Part shown: positions 1-9,712 of the stretch, in pieces
Position numbering within the stretch: position 1 is the first letter of the stretch
Layout: every line of letters starts with the position of its first letter
NCBI RefSeq assembly: GCF_902833225.1
Contig: NZ_CADFEI010000002.1
Coordinates: 248,001 to 312,000, forward strand
Length of the DNA: 64,000 bases
Direction: 5' to 3'
From: Burkholderia sp. BCC1644
Lineage (GTDB): Bacteria > Pseudomonadota > Gammaproteobacteria > Burkholderiales > Burkholderiaceae
Position numbers and translations under genes: made by a program
Notes under the pieces: generated by a model
The model's input: the letters and a program-made list of their open reading frames with translations, nothing else
Told to the model about the DNA's origin: nothing
Databases searched by the model: none

Positions 1-287
1 CGACCTTCCATACGGCAGCGCTCCGCGAATCGGTGACCGCGAATTCGCTGATCGGACAGGACCGGCTATCGGCCTATGCGGCCAACTGGTTTTCACACAC
101 GGGCGACCTCGCGTATTCGAACATGCGTGCACTTGGACAGCTTGCGCAGCAGATCCAGATCCAGGCCGTCGTGATGACCTACTCCGAAACCTTTTATCTG
201 CTGGGCCTCGCACTGCTCGCCTGCGTACCGCTCGCGTTGCTGCTGAGAACGCCGCGCGGGCCGCAACCGATGTCGTCCGGCCATTGA
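1..287 (+). CDS. MFS drug exporter (DHA2/EmrB-like), C-terminal fragment
   Basis: This is the 3' end of a gene that begins before the window; the reading frame is open from base 3 to the TGA at 285-287. The visible 94 or so residues contain one clear hydrophobic helix near the end (ETFYLLGLALLACVPLALLL) followed by a short polar tail, as in the last transmembrane segment of 14-helix DHA2-family exporters such as EmrB. It lies 13 bases upstream of a NodT-type outer-membrane lipoprotein on the same strand, the usual order for a tripartite MFS efflux operon. The adaptor (EmrA-like) would be expected upstream, outside the window. The family assignment rests on a short fragment and on context, so the substrate is unknown. 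Confidence 0.7.
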   Translation, partial: TFHTAALRESVTANSLIGQDRLSAYAANWFSHTGDLAYSNMRALGQLAQQIQIQAVVMTYSETFYLLGLALLACVPLALLLRTPRGPQPMSSGH

Positions 288-300
288 ACCGTCTTACGCG

Positions 301-1788
301 ATGAAACCCTTCTCCCTGCCCCGCCGCCCTGCGCTCACGCTGTGCGCGGCCGCGTGCCTGCTCGCCGGCTGCACGGTCGGCCCCGACTATCGCGGCGCGC
401 CCGCCGCCCCCGATGCGCCGACCTTCGTGCGCGCGCCTGCCTCCGGCATCGACACCACCGCGCCCGCACCGAGCGCGTGGTGGCACGCGCTGAACGATCG
501 CCAGCTCGACGACCTGATCACCGCCGCGCTCGTCTACAACCCCGATCTGCACGCGGCACAGGCACGCTTGCGCGCATCGCGCGCGCAGCTCTCGCAACAG
601 CGCGCGGCCCAGTTGCCGAAAGCGTCGGCCACCGCCGCGGCCATCCGCATGCGCGAACCGGACGTCAGCGCGCTCGGCTCGCTGCTGCCGTCGAACGGGT
701 CGAATCAGTCGGGCGGCACGTCGCCGTCGCTGGGCGGCTCGGGGCCGCTGCAACTCTATTCGGCGGGCTTCGATGCGACCTGGGAAGTCGACCTGTTCGG
801 CGGCACGCGTCGCGCGGTCGAAGCGGCATCCGCGCAGGCCGAAGCCGTCGACGCCGATCTCGCCGATACGCAGGTGTCGATCGCAGCCGAAGTCGCGAAC
901 GCGTATGTCGACCTGCGCGACCAGCAGCAGCGGCTTGCGCTGTCGCAGCGCACGGCCGAGCTGCAGCAGACGATGCTCGAACTCACGCAGCAGCGCCGCG
1001 CGCGCGGCATCGCGGCCGATGTAGACATCGAACGCCTGACGACGCAGGTCGAGACCACGCGCGCGTCGCTGATCCCGCTCGATGCGCAGGTGACGGAATC
1101 GCTCGACCGGCTCGCGATCCTGACGGGCCGCGCGCCGGGTGCGCTCGACGCCGCGCTGTCGGCAACGGACGCCCCGCTGCCGACATTGCCCGGCAGCGTC
1201 GCGATCGGCGATCCGGCCGCGCTGCTGAAGCAGCGCCCCGACATTCGCGCGGCCGAACGCCGGCTCGCGTCGAGCAATGCGCAGATCGGCGAGCATGTGG
1301 CCGACTATTTCCCGAAGGTGACGCTGCTCGGCGATCTCGGCTTCAGCGCGACGGACCCCGGCCACCTGTTCCGCAAGCAGAATTTCACGTGGGTCGGCGC
1401 GCCGTACCTGCAATGGAACATTCTCGACTTCGGGCGCACGCGCGGCGCGGTACGAGCAGCCGAAGCGTCGCGCGACGAAGCGGAAGCGAATTACCAGAAG
1501 GCCGTGCTCGGCGCATTACAGGATGCCAACACGGCATTGCAGCGCTACGGGCATCAGCGCGAGCACGTCGTCGCATTGACGAAGGTGCAGACGTCGGCCG
1601 TGCATTCGCGCTCGCTGATGGACGAGCGCTATCGTGCGGGCGTCGCGTCGATGATCGACCTGCTCGATACGCAACGCGAAGCGCTGTCCGCCCAGCAGAA
1701 CGTGATCGCCGGGCAAGCCGAGCTGATCAAGGATTACGTGTCGGTGCAGAAGAGCCTCGGGCTCGGCTGGCAGGCGAACGCGGGGTGA
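301..1788 (+). CDS. NodT-family outer-membrane efflux lipoprotein
   Basis: A 495-residue outer-membrane channel of the TolC/OprM/NodT class. The N-terminus is a lipoprotein signal peptide ending in the lipobox LLAGC, so the mature protein should be lipid-anchored by Cys24. Two OEP repeats follow: the first starts with the typical WWHALNDRQLDDLI block and the second ends with the RYRAGVASMIDLLDTQ block that marks the end of OEP domains. The length is normal for the family. It starts 13 bases after an MFS exporter gene and is probably its outer-membrane partner. The same window encodes a second, separate OprM-like channel at 9713-11143 for an RND pump, so the two should not be confused. The substrate is not evident. 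Confidence 0.9.
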   Translation: MKPFSLPRRPALTLCAAACLLAGCTVGPDYRGAPAAPDAPTFVRAPASGIDTTAPAPSAWWHALNDRQLDDLITAALVYNPDLHAAQARLRASRAQLSQQRAAQLPKASATAAAIRMREPDVSALGSLLPSNGSNQSGGTSPSLGGSGPLQLYSAGFDATWEVDLFGGTRRAVEAASAQAEAVDADLADTQVSIAAEVANAYVDLRDQQQRLALSQRTAELQQTMLELTQQRRARGIAADVDIERLTTQVETTRASLIPLDAQVTESLDRLAILTGRAPGALDAALSATDAPLPTLPGSVAIGDPAALLKQRPDIRAAERRLASSNAQIGEHVADYFPKVTLLGDLGFSATDPGHLFRKQNFTWVGAPYLQWNILDFGRTRGAVRAAEASRDEAEANYQKAVLGALQDANTALQRYGHQREHVVALTKVQTSAVHSRSLMDERYRAGVASMIDLLDTQREALSAQQNVIAGQAELIKDYVSVQKSLGLGWQANAG

Positions 1789-2013
1789 CGGTGCCGGCGC
1801 GCATGATGCACGATCGCCGCATCACGCGCGCCGCAACAACTCATTGCGTGCGCAACAATACCGATTCGTTTCGTCCGCAACGAGCGGGCCCGCACCGCTT
1901 CGACACCTCGGCTATCGAAAACATATCGAATATCAATTAGCCAATCATCTGACGATCTCTTCTAATTCAGTCGGCTTCCCCACCACCGATCGGATTCAAG
2001 GAGTTCCATCGTC

Positions 2014-3549
2014 ATGTCCCCATCCTCCCATCGCGTGCTGCGGCACGCAGTCGCCGCGATCTGCGTTGCCTTCTCCGCTTCCCCTTACGCCGCCGAGCTC
2101 ACGCGCGACACCGGCGCCCCCGTCGGCGACAACCAGAATTCGCAGACGGCCGGCCCTGCCGGCCCCGTGCTGCTGCAGGACTCCGCGCTCATCGAGAAAC
2201 TGCAGCGCTTCGATCGCGAGCGCATTCCGGAACGCGTCGTGCATGCGCGCGGCACCGGCGCCTTCGGCGAGTTCGTGCCGAGCGCCGACATCTCCGACCT
2301 GACGAAAGCGAAGGTCTTCACGCCGGGCACCCGCACGCCGGTGTTCGTGCGCTTCTCGACCGTGATGGGCTATCGCGGCTCGCCCGAACAGGCGCGCGAT
2401 CCGCGCGGCTTCGCGGTGAAGTTCTATACGCAGCAGGGCAACTGGGACATGGTCGGCATCAACTGGCCCGTGTTCTTCATTCGCGACGGCATCAAGTTCC
2501 CCGACTTCGTTCACGCGAACAAGCCGAGCGCCGTGACCGGCGTGCAGGACTCGAACCTCGCATTCGACTTCTTCGCGCACACGCCCGAAGCGACCCACAT
2601 GCTGACGATGCTGTACACGAACGCGGGCATGCCCGATTCGTATCGCCGCATGGACGGCTTCGCGGTGCATGCGTTCAAGTTCGTCAATGCGCAAGGCGAC
2701 GTGCACTACGTGAAGTTCCACTGGAAGAGCCAGCAAGGCGTGCATGGCCTGCGCCCGCAAGAGATCGCCGCATCGATCGGGCGCGACTGGAACATGATGA
2801 CGAACGACCTGTACGGCGCGCTGAAACAAGGCGATTTCCCGAAATGGGATCTGTACGTGCAGGTGCTCACACCGAAGGAGCTGAATCGCTTCGACTTCGA
2901 TGCGCTGGACGATACGAAGGTGTGGACCGGCGTACCTGAACGCAAGATCGGCACGATGACGCTCGATCGCGTGCCCGACAACTACTTCCAGTCGACCGAG
3001 GAATCGGCGTTCGCGCCGTCGCGGCTCGTACCGGGCATCGAACCGTCAGAAGACCGGATGCTGCAGGATCGCCTGTTCGCGTATGCCGACACGCAGATGT
3101 ACCGCCTCGGCGCGAACTACATGGACCTGCCGATCAACCGCCCTGTCGTGCCGGTGGTCAACAACAACCAGGATGGCAAGATGAATGCGGGCGACCGCAA
3201 GGGCGAGGTGAACTACGAACCGTCGACGCAGCATGAGCTCGCGCAGGATCCGCAGTACAAGTCCGTGCGCATGGCGCTCAGCGGCACGACGCAGCAGGAA
3301 GCGATCCGCAAGAAGCTGCTGTTCCGTCAGGCCGGCGAGTACTATCGCAGCCTGTCGCAGCAGGACAAGGACGACCTCGTCACCGCGCTGTCCGGCGATC
3401 TCGGCCAGGTGAAGAACGCGCAAAACCAGTACGCGATGCTGTCGTACTTCTACAAGGCCGATGCCGACTACGGCACGCGGCTCGCGCAGGCCGTTCACGC
3501 GAACGTTCAGCAAGTGCAGTCGCTCGCGGCGAAGCTGAGCGAGAACTGA
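2014..3549 (+). CDS. katB: Periplasmic monofunctional catalase, KatB-like
   Basis: A 511-residue haem catalase (2 H2O2 to 2 H2O + O2) with a Sec signal peptide (about residues 1-27, cut after PYAA), so it should act in the periplasm like KatB of Pseudomonas aeruginosa, which it resembles along its whole length. The distal histidine is His77 (RVVHARGTG) and the proximal haem ligand Tyr357 sits in RLFAYADTQMYR. The segment normally written VGNN, which carries the distal asparagine, reads VGIN here, with Ile149 at the first Asn position. A good ribosome site (AAGGAG, 1998-2003) lies 10 bases before the ATG. The gene downstream encodes an ankyrin lipoprotein, matching the katB-ankB arrangement known from Pseudomonas. 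The symbol is by homology; Burkholderia papers may name it differently. Confidence 0.88.
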   Translation: MSPSSHRVLRHAVAAICVAFSASPYAAELTRDTGAPVGDNQNSQTAGPAGPVLLQDSALIEKLQRFDRERIPERVVHARGTGAFGEFVPSADISDLTKAKVFTPGTRTPVFVRFSTVMGYRGSPEQARDPRGFAVKFYTQQGNWDMVGINWPVFFIRDGIKFPDFVHANKPSAVTGVQDSNLAFDFFAHTPEATHMLTMLYTNAGMPDSYRRMDGFAVHAFKFVNAQGDVHYVKFHWKSQQGVHGLRPQEIAASIGRDWNMMTNDLYGALKQGDFPKWDLYVQVLTPKELNRFDFDALDDTKVWTGVPERKIGTMTLDRVPDNYFQSTEESAFAPSRLVPGIEPSEDRMLQDRLFAYADTQMYRLGANYMDLPINRPVVPVVNNNQDGKMNAGDRKGEVNYEPSTQHELAQDPQYKSVRMALSGTTQQEAIRKKLLFRQAGEYYRSLSQQDKDDLVTALSGDLGQVKNAQNQYAMLSYFYKADADYGTRLAQAVHANVQQVQSLAAKLSEN

Positions 3550-3626
3550 TCCCGCGACACCGGTCGCCGCCGACGTGCACGGTCGTACCGCACACGTCGG
3601 CGCGACCTCTTCATCAGGACATTCCC

Positions 3627-4238
3627 ATGCGATCAGAACGCTTCACGCGCGCGATCCGCGCGGCCGCCATGACCGTGGCGCTCGCCGCGATCGCCGGCTG
3701 CGCGCACCTGCCCGACCAGCCTGCCTACGGCCAGGCCGATCCCGCCGCGCTGCGCCGCTACGACAGCGACTGGTTCGACGCCGCACGCGTCGGCCGCGTC
3801 GACATTCTGCGCGCGTTGCACGACGCCGGGTATCCCGTCGATACCACCGACGGCCGCGGCTATACGGCCGTGATACTCGCGTCGTACGACGGCCAGCCCG
3901 CCGCGCTCGACTACCTGTTGTCGGCCGGCGCCGATGCGTGCATTGGCGATCGTCACGGCAATACGGCGCTGATGGGTGCGCTCTTCAGGAACGAACCCGA
4001 CATCGCACGTCGCCTGATCGACACGCACTGCCCGATCGACCAGACGAACGGCGCGGGCGAAACCGCGCTGGGGTTCGCGACGCTGTTCAATCGTTTCGAG
4101 CTGATTCCGCTGCTCGTCGCGCACGGCGCGAACCCGAACCATGTCGATCGGCGCGGGCAGTCGCTGCTGCAGCTTGCGCTGACGCACGACAACGCCTACG
4201 CAGCGGATGCGCTGCGGCAAGCCGGCGCCAGGCAGTAG
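3627..4238 (+). CDS. Ankyrin-repeat lipoprotein, AnkB-like
   Basis: A 203-residue protein with a lipoprotein signal (AAIAGC, Cys25) followed by about four ankyrin repeats; recognisable repeat cores include GYTAVILASYDGQPAALDYL, GNTALMGALFRNEPDIARRL and GETALGFATLFNRFELIPLL. It is encoded 77 bases after the periplasmic catalase on the same strand. In Pseudomonas aeruginosa an ankyrin protein (AnkB) is co-transcribed with KatB and needed for full catalase activity; the same role is inferred here from context. The lipid anchor suggests that it sits on the periplasmic side of a membrane, the same compartment as the catalase. Confidence 0.85.
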   Translation: MRSERFTRAIRAAAMTVALAAIAGCAHLPDQPAYGQADPAALRRYDSDWFDAARVGRVDILRALHDAGYPVDTTDGRGYTAVILASYDGQPAALDYLLSAGADACIGDRHGNTALMGALFRNEPDIARRLIDTHCPIDQTNGAGETALGFATLFNRFELIPLLVAHGANPNHVDRRGQSLLQLALTHDNAYAADALRQAGARQ

Positions 4239-4351
4239 CGCGGCTACGCGTCAACCGCCTGAACAATGCGAATGCACCGTGCTATCGTGCCGCTGGTTTC
4301 ATCGCACGGAGACAGGAAAATGCTGAATCGCTTCGCCGTTGTTCTTGTTGC

Positions 4352-5146
4352 TCAGAAAAACTCGTCGAGCAGCCGGTAGAAGGTGATCCGTTCCGGATCG
4401 GGGTGTGCGATTCCATACCGCGTGAAGAACGGCGCGACCCATTCGCTACCCAGATCCGCTTCGATATCGCGCGCAGCCAGCGCCAGGTCCTGATAGCGAT
4501 CGGCGACACCGAGTCGACCGCAGTCGATGAAGCCGGAGAAGCGGCCGTCGTCGACCATGATGTTCGGCAGGCACGCGTCGCCGTGCGTGACGACGCGGTC
4601 TTCAGTTGACGGCCGGTGCGCGAGCAGCCTCGCGAACAGTTTGTCGAGCGGCACGCCCGTATTCGCGTCGTCGAGGTTGCCCTCGTCGACGCGCCCCGCG
4701 TCGATCCGCGCACGAGCGCGCCCAATGCGAAGCGCGGCGCGGTGATCGAACGGGCACGTGGCCGGATCGAGTCGATGCAGCGCACGCAGCGCATCGGCGA
4801 CGATCGTCACCTTCGACGCCGGTGCGAGCCGCGCCAGTTCGAGGTTGTCGCCGCGCACCGCGCTCAGCAGCATCCACTCGCGCCCCGCCGCCGACGCCAC
4901 GTCGAGCACCTGCGCACCCGGCACGCCCGTCGTCGCCAGCCAGCGCAACCGCGCCGCCTCGTCGCGCAGTTCGCCCAGCGGCCCCGCCGGCTCGGTCTTC
5001 ACGAACCGGCACGAGCCGTCGCGCGCATCGAGCCGGAACACCGCAGCGTCCGACTGTCCGTCCGTCTGTCGCGTCCATCGGCAGCCGGCCAGCGAGGCCT
5101 GCCACGCCGCGGGCACTTCCTTGCCGAGCGGGTCGTTATCGATCAC
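4352..5146 (-). CDS. Aminoglycoside 3'-phosphotransferase, APH(3')-like
   Basis: A 264-residue kinase-fold protein that should transfer phosphate from a nucleoside triphosphate to the 3'-hydroxyl of kanamycin/neomycin-type aminoglycosides. The Brenner catalytic motif is HGDACLPN and the metal-binding aspartate lies in [18 protein letters not shown], both close to the APH(3') consensus; the C-terminus ends in FYRLLDEFF as in that family. I chose the GTG at 5144-5146 because it gives the standard family length and is preceded by a GAGGA sequence about 11 bases upstream. The frame stays open far upstream, but that part is the antisense of the RND adaptor gene. It is convergent with the ankyrin gene and divergent from the RND operon. 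Base composition matches its neighbours, so I infer an intrinsic chromosomal gene; activity cannot be judged from sequence. Confidence 0.85.
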   Translation of the reverse strand: MIDNDPLGKEVPAAWQASLAGCRWTRQTDGQSDAAVFRLDARDGSCRFVKTEPAGPLGELRDEAARLRWLATTGVPGAQVLDVASAAGREWMLLSAVRGDNLELARLAPASKVTIVADALRALHRLDPATCPFDHRAALRIGRARARIDAGRVDEGNLDDANTGVPLDKLFARLLAHRPSTEDRVVTHGDACLPNIMVDDGRFSGFIDCGRLGVADRYQDLALAARDIEADLGSEWVAPFFTRYGIAHPDPERITFYRLLDEFF

Positions 5147-5383
5147 GTCGCGGTCGATCCTCGTTGGCCGGGCCGACTGGCGGAATGCCGGCGACACCGC
5201 GCGGATGATACCGCGCCGCCCCCATTCGCCCGACCATTGCGACGCCCGCTGACACCTTCTTTTCGGTTCCTTTCGCCGGCTCCATCGAATCTCCATCTTC
5301 CCGCATAAAAGACGCCAACTAATCCACGCAAACTCCGCCCCGTCAAAGCAGGCAGTGGGCTGCCTGCGTTTCCTGGAGTCGCT

Positions 5384-6544
5384 ATGAAGAATCAGAAACG
5401 ATGCTGCTACGGCGCCGTATGCGCGCTGGTGGCGGCGATGCTGGCGGGTTGCGGGCCCTCCGAACAGCAGGCCGCCGCACCGGCCACGCCGGTCGCGGCC
5501 ATGACCGTGACCGCCACGCGCCTCGACGTGACCGAGGACCTGCCGGGCCGCGTCGCCGCCGTGCGGGTCGCCGAGATCCGCCCGCAGGTGAGCGGCATCG
5601 TGCAGCGCCGGCTGTTCGAGCAAGGCACCGAAGTACGCCCGGGCCAGCCGCTGTTCCAGATCAATCCCGCGCCGTTCAAGGCCGAGATGGACACGGCCGC
5701 CGCATCGCTGCAGCGTACGCAGGCCGCGCTCGAACGCGCGAAGGTACAGACGGCGCGCTTCAAGCCGCTCGTCGAAGCCGACGCGATCAGCCGCCAAGTG
5801 TACGACGACGCCGTCTCGCAACGCGACCAGGCCGCCGCCGATGTCGCGCAGGCCCGCGCGACGCTCGCGCGCCGCCAGCTCGACCTGAAATTCGCGACCG
5901 TGGAAGCGCCGATCGCCGGCCGCATCGACCAGGCGCTCGTGACCGAAGGCGCGCTGGTGTCGAGCGGCGACAGCCAGCCGATGGCGCGCATCCAGCAGAT
6001 CGACCAGGTCTACGTCGACGTACGCCAGCCGGCCGCGTCGCTCGAATCGCTGCGCGGCGCCCTCGCGGCGCAACCGCAAGCGTCGGACAGCAACGGCCTG
6101 CCGGTCGACGTGCTGCGCGACGACGACACGCGTTACGACGCGCGCGGCCGCATGCTGTTCTCGGGCGTCAACGTCGATCCGGGCACCGGCGACGTGCTGC
6201 TGCGCGTGCTGGTCGACAACCCGAAACGCCAGTTGCTGCCGGGCATGTACGTGCGTGCCCGCGTTCCGCGCGCGCACTACGCCAACGCGGTGATGGTGCC
6301 GCAACAGGCCGTCGTGCGCGCCGGCGGCAAGCCGCAGGTGTGGGTGCTCGACGCGAAGGGTACCGCGCATCTGAAGGCGGTCGAGGTCGGCGAACTGACG
6401 AACCGCAGCTACCGCATCAAGTCGGGCCTGCAGGCCGGCCAGAAGATCGTCGTCGAAGGCATGGAACGCCTGGTCGACGGCGCGCCGGCCGCCGCGACCG
6501 ACTGGAAGTCGCCTGACGCGGCCGCCACCGCGTCCGCGCACTGA
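5384..6544 (+). CDS. RND efflux periplasmic adaptor (MexA/AcrA family)
   Basis: A 386-residue membrane-fusion lipoprotein. The signal ends in AAMLAGC, so Cys23 should be acylated and anchor the protein in the inner membrane. The lipoyl half-motif ([19 protein letters not shown]), a helical hairpin (about residues 100-170) and the second lipoyl half ([20 protein letters not shown]) appear in the expected order, followed by beta-barrel and membrane-proximal regions. It is the first gene of a three-gene operon and ends 20 bases before the transporter. The 237-base gap upstream is shared with the divergent aminoglycoside kinase gene. No adjacent TetR-type repressor is present, unlike many mexAB-type operons; a two-component pair lies downstream instead. 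Confidence 0.93.
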   Translation: MKNQKRCCYGAVCALVAAMLAGCGPSEQQAAAPATPVAAMTVTATRLDVTEDLPGRVAAVRVAEIRPQVSGIVQRRLFEQGTEVRPGQPLFQINPAPFKAEMDTAAASLQRTQAALERAKVQTARFKPLVEADAISRQVYDDAVSQRDQAAADVAQARATLARRQLDLKFATVEAPIAGRIDQALVTEGALVSSGDSQPMARIQQIDQVYVDVRQPAASLESLRGALAAQPQASDSNGLPVDVLRDDDTRYDARGRMLFSGVNVDPGTGDVLLRVLVDNPKRQLLPGMYVRARVPRAHYANAVMVPQQAVVRAGGKPQVWVLDAKGTAHLKAVEVGELTNRSYRIKSGLQAGQKIVVEGMERLVDGAPAAATDWKSPDAAATASAH

Positions 6545-6564
6545 GTCACGAGGAGCCTCCAGTC

Positions 6565-9500
6565 ATGGCTGAATTCTTTATCCGCCGCCCGGTGTTTGCG
6601 TGGGTGATCGCACTCTTCATCATCCTGACCGGGCTGATCGCGATCCCGCAACTGCCGGTCGCGCGCTACCCGTCGGTCGCGCCGCCGTCCGTCACGATCA
6701 CCGCGAGCTACCCGGGCGCCACGCCGCAGACGATGAACGACGGCGTGCTGAGTCTCATCGAGCGCGAACTGTCCGGCGTCAAGAACCTGTTGTACTTCGA
6801 ATCGTCGGCCGATACGTCCGGCTCCGCGCAGATCACCGTGACGTTCAAGCCCGGCACCAATCCGGAGATGGCGCAGGTCGACGTGCAGAACAAGATCAAG
6901 TCGGTCGAGCCGCGCCTGCCGGCAGCCGTGCGCCAGAACGGGCTGATCGTCGAATCCGCGTCGTCCGGCTTCCTGATGCTGATCGGCCTGCGCTCCGACA
7001 ACGGCCGCTTCGACGAAGGCGCGCTCGCCGACTACATGGCGCGCAGCGTGTCCGAGGAGCTGCGGCGAATCGACGGCGTCGGGCGTGTGCTGCAGTTCGG
7101 CTCCGAACGCGCGATGCGCATCTGGGTCGATCCGCAGAAGCTGATCAATTTCGGCTTGTCGATGAGCGACCTGACGACCGCGATCGGCCAGCAGAACGTG
7201 CAGATCGCGCCGGGCAGCCTCGGTGCGCTGCCTGCGCTGCAGGGCCAGCGCGTGACCGTGCCGCTTACCGCGCAGGGCCAGCTCACGACGCCGGAAGAGT
7301 TCGCGAAGGTCGTGCTGCGTGCGAACGCGGACGGCTCGAAGGTCGTGCTCGGCGATGTCGCGCGCGTCGAACTCGGCTCGCAGAACTACACGTTCGTGAG
7401 CCGCGAGAACAACAAGCCGGCCACCCTCGCCGGCGTGCAGCTCGCGCCGGGCGCCAACGCGGTGAAGACCGCGGACGCGATCCGTGCGCGCATGGCCGAA
7501 CTGAGCAAGTCGATGCCGTCGGGCATGACCTACTCGATCCCGCTCGACACGTCGCCGTTCGTGAAGATCTCGATCGAGAAAGTGCTGCACACGCTGCTCG
7601 AAGCGATGGTGCTCGTGTTCCTCGTGATGTACCTGTTCCTGCAGAACGTGCGCTATACGCTGATCCCGGCCATCGTCGCGCCGGTCGCGATGCTCGGCAC
7701 GTTCACGGTGATGCTGATGACCGGCTTCTCGATCAACGTGCTGACGATGTTCGGCATGGTGCTCGCGATCGGCATCATCGTCGACGATGCGATCGTCGTC
7801 GTCGAGAACGTCGAACGCCTGATGGCCGAGGAAGGACTGTCGCCGAAGGACGCAACCTCGAAGGCGATGAAGGAAATCACCGGCGCGATCGTCGGCGTCA
7901 CGCTGGTGCTGACCGCGGTGTTCCTGCCGATGGCGATGGCGAGCGGCTCGGTCGGCGTGATCTACAAGCAGTTCACGATGTCGATGGCCGTATCGATCCT
8001 CTTCTCCGCGCTGCTGGCGCTGACGCTCACGCCGGCCCTGTGCGCGACGATGCTCAAGCCGCTCGAACCGGGCCACCACGAGAAGCGCGGCTTCTTCGGC
8101 TGGTTCAACCGGCGCTTCGATCGCCTGACGAAATGGTACGAGACGCGCGTCGGCCGCCTGGTCGGCCGCACGGGCCGCGTGATGCTGGTGTTCGTCGCGA
8201 TCTCGGGTGCGCTCGTGTTCGGCTTCCGCAGCCTGCCGTCGTCGTTCCTGCCGGACGAGGACCAGGGCTATTTCATCACCAGCTTTCTGCTGCCCGCGGA
8301 CGCTACCGCCGAGCGCACGCATGACGTGGTCAAGACGCTCGAGAAGCATCTTGCTTCGCGTCCGGCAATCCAGTCGAGCATTTCCGTGATCGGCTACGGC
8401 TTCTCGGGCCAGGGTTCGAACGCAGCGATCAACTGGTCCGTGATGAAGGACTGGAAGAACCGCGGCGGCTCGTCGACGATCGAGGAAGGCATGCTCGCGC
8501 AGCAGGCGATGGCCGGCGTGACCGAAGGCACGGTGATGAGCCTGCTGCCGCCGGCGATCGACGAACTCGGTAACAGCTCGGGCTTCTCGATGCGTCTGGA
8601 AGACCGCGCCAACCAGGGCACGGCGGCGCTCAAGGCGGCGGAAGCGAAGCTGCTCGAACTCGCCGCGCAAAGCAAGGTCGTGACCGGCGTGTACCCGGAC
8701 AGCCTCCCTGCCGGCACGAGCATCCGCCTCGAGATCGACCGCGCGAAGGCGCAGGCGCTCGGCGTGTCGTTCACGACGCTCAGCGACACGCTGTCGACCG
8801 CGATGGGTTCGACCTACGTGAACGACTTCCCGAACGCGGGCCGCATGCAGCAGGTGATCATCCAGGCCGATGCGCCGGCACGTATGCAGATCGACAACGT
8901 GATGAAGCTGTACGTGCGCAACGCGGCCGGCGGCATGGTGCCGCTGTCTGAAGTGGTTCGCCCGGTATGGGCCGACACGCCGCTGCAGATGGTGCGCTTC
9001 AAGGGCTACCCGTCCGCGCGTATCTCGGGCACGGCCGCCCCCGGCCAGTCGAGCGGCGCCGCCATGGCCGAGATGGAGCGTCTCGCCGCGCAACTGCCGC
9101 CGGGCTTCGCGGTCGAGTGGACCGGCCAGTCGCTGCAGGAACGCCAATCGGCGTCGCAGGCGCCGATGCTGATGGCGCTGTCGATGATCGTCGTGTTCCT
9201 GGTGCTCGCCGCGTTGTACGAAAGCTGGTCGATCCCGCTGTCGGTGATGCTGGTGGTGCCGCTCGGCCTGATCGGCGCGATCGGTGCGGTGCTGCTGCGC
9301 GGCATGCCGAACGACGTGTTCTTCAAGGTCGGGATGATCACCGTGATCGGCTTGTCCGCGAAGAACGCGATCCTGATCGTCGAGTTCGCGAAGCAGCTGC
9401 GCGAGGAAGGCAAGGGGCTGATCGAGGCGGCCGTGCAGGCATCGAAGCTGCGCCTGCGCCCGATCCTGATGACCTCGCTCGCATTCGGCCTCGGTGTCGT

Positions 9501-9708
9501 GCCGCTGATGATCGCGACCGGCGCCAGCGCCGAAACGCAGCACGCGATCGGTACCGGCGTGTTCGGCGGCATGGTGACCGCCACGGTACTGGCCATTTTC
9601 TTCGTCCCCGTTTTCTTTGTGTTCGTGATGAGTATCCAGGAGCGTATCGGCGCATGGCGGGCTTCCCGCAAGCAGCCGGCTGCCCCGGCTCACGGACAGG
9701 AAGGTTGA
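6565..9708 (+). CDS. RND multidrug transporter, HAE1 family
   Basis: A 1047-residue inner-membrane proton/drug antiporter of the AcrB/MexB type: a helix at the N-terminus (FFIRRPVFAWVIALFIIL), two large periplasmic loops and two bundles of helices. The proton-relay aspartates are present as Asp407-Asp408 in GIIVDDAIVVVENVER, and the relay lysine is Lys933 in GLSAKNAILIVEF. The length is standard for HAE1 pumps. It starts 20 bases after the adaptor gene and ends 4 bases before the channel gene, so the three are surely one operon. From memory this locus resembles the pump numbered RND-8 in B. cenocepacia surveys; I could not check that. The drugs exported cannot be deduced from sequence. Confidence 0.95.
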   Translation: MAEFFIRRPVFAWVIALFIILTGLIAIPQLPVARYPSVAPPSVTITASYPGATPQTMNDGVLSLIERELSGVKNLLYFESSADTSGSAQITVTFKPGTNPEMAQVDVQNKIKSVEPRLPAAVRQNGLIVESASSGFLMLIGLRSDNGRFDEGALADYMARSVSEELRRIDGVGRVLQFGSERAMRIWVDPQKLINFGLSMSDLTTAIGQQNVQIAPGSLGALPALQGQRVTVPLTAQGQLTTPEEFAKVVLRANADGSKVVLGDVARVELGSQNYTFVSRENNKPATLAGVQLAPGANAVKTADAIRARMAELSKSMPSGMTYSIPLDTSPFVKISIEKVLHTLLEAMVLVFLVMYLFLQNVRYTLIPAIVAPVAMLGTFTVMLMTGFSINVLTMFGMVLAIGIIVDDAIVVVENVERLMAEEGLSPKDATSKAMKEITGAIVGVTLVLTAVFLPMAMASGSVGVIYKQFTMSMAVSILFSALLALTLTPALCATMLKPLEPGHHEKRGFFGWFNRRFDRLTKWYETRVGRLVGRTGRVMLVFVAISGALVFGFRSLPSSFLPDEDQGYFITSFLLPADATAERTHDVVKTLEKHLASRPAIQSSISVIGYGFSGQGSNAAINWSVMKDWKNRGGSSTIEEGMLAQQAMAGVTEGTVMSLLPPAIDELGNSSGFSMRLEDRANQGTAALKAAEAKLLELAAQSKVVTGVYPDSLPAGTSIRLEIDRAKAQALGVSFTTLSDTLSTAMGSTYVNDFPNAGRMQQVIIQADAPARMQIDNVMKLYVRNAAGGMVPLSEVVRPVWADTPLQMVRFKGYPSARISGTAAPGQSSGAAMAEMERLAAQLPPGFAVEWTGQSLQERQSASQAPMLMALSMIVVFLVLAALYESWSIPLSVMLVVPLGLIGAIGAVLLRGMPNDVFFKVGMITVIGLSAKNAILIVEFAKQLREEGKGLIEAAVQASKLRLRPILMTSLAFGLGVVPLMIATGASAETQHAIGTGVFGGMVTATVLAIFFVPVFFVFVMSIQERIGAWRASRKQPAAPAHGQEG

Positions 9709-9712
9709 TGCC

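Noticed and set aside
5147..6541. Upstream extension of the aminoglycoside kinase frame
   Set aside because: It runs antisense through the RND adaptor gene, is low-complexity, and the family length is reached with the GTG at 5144-5146.
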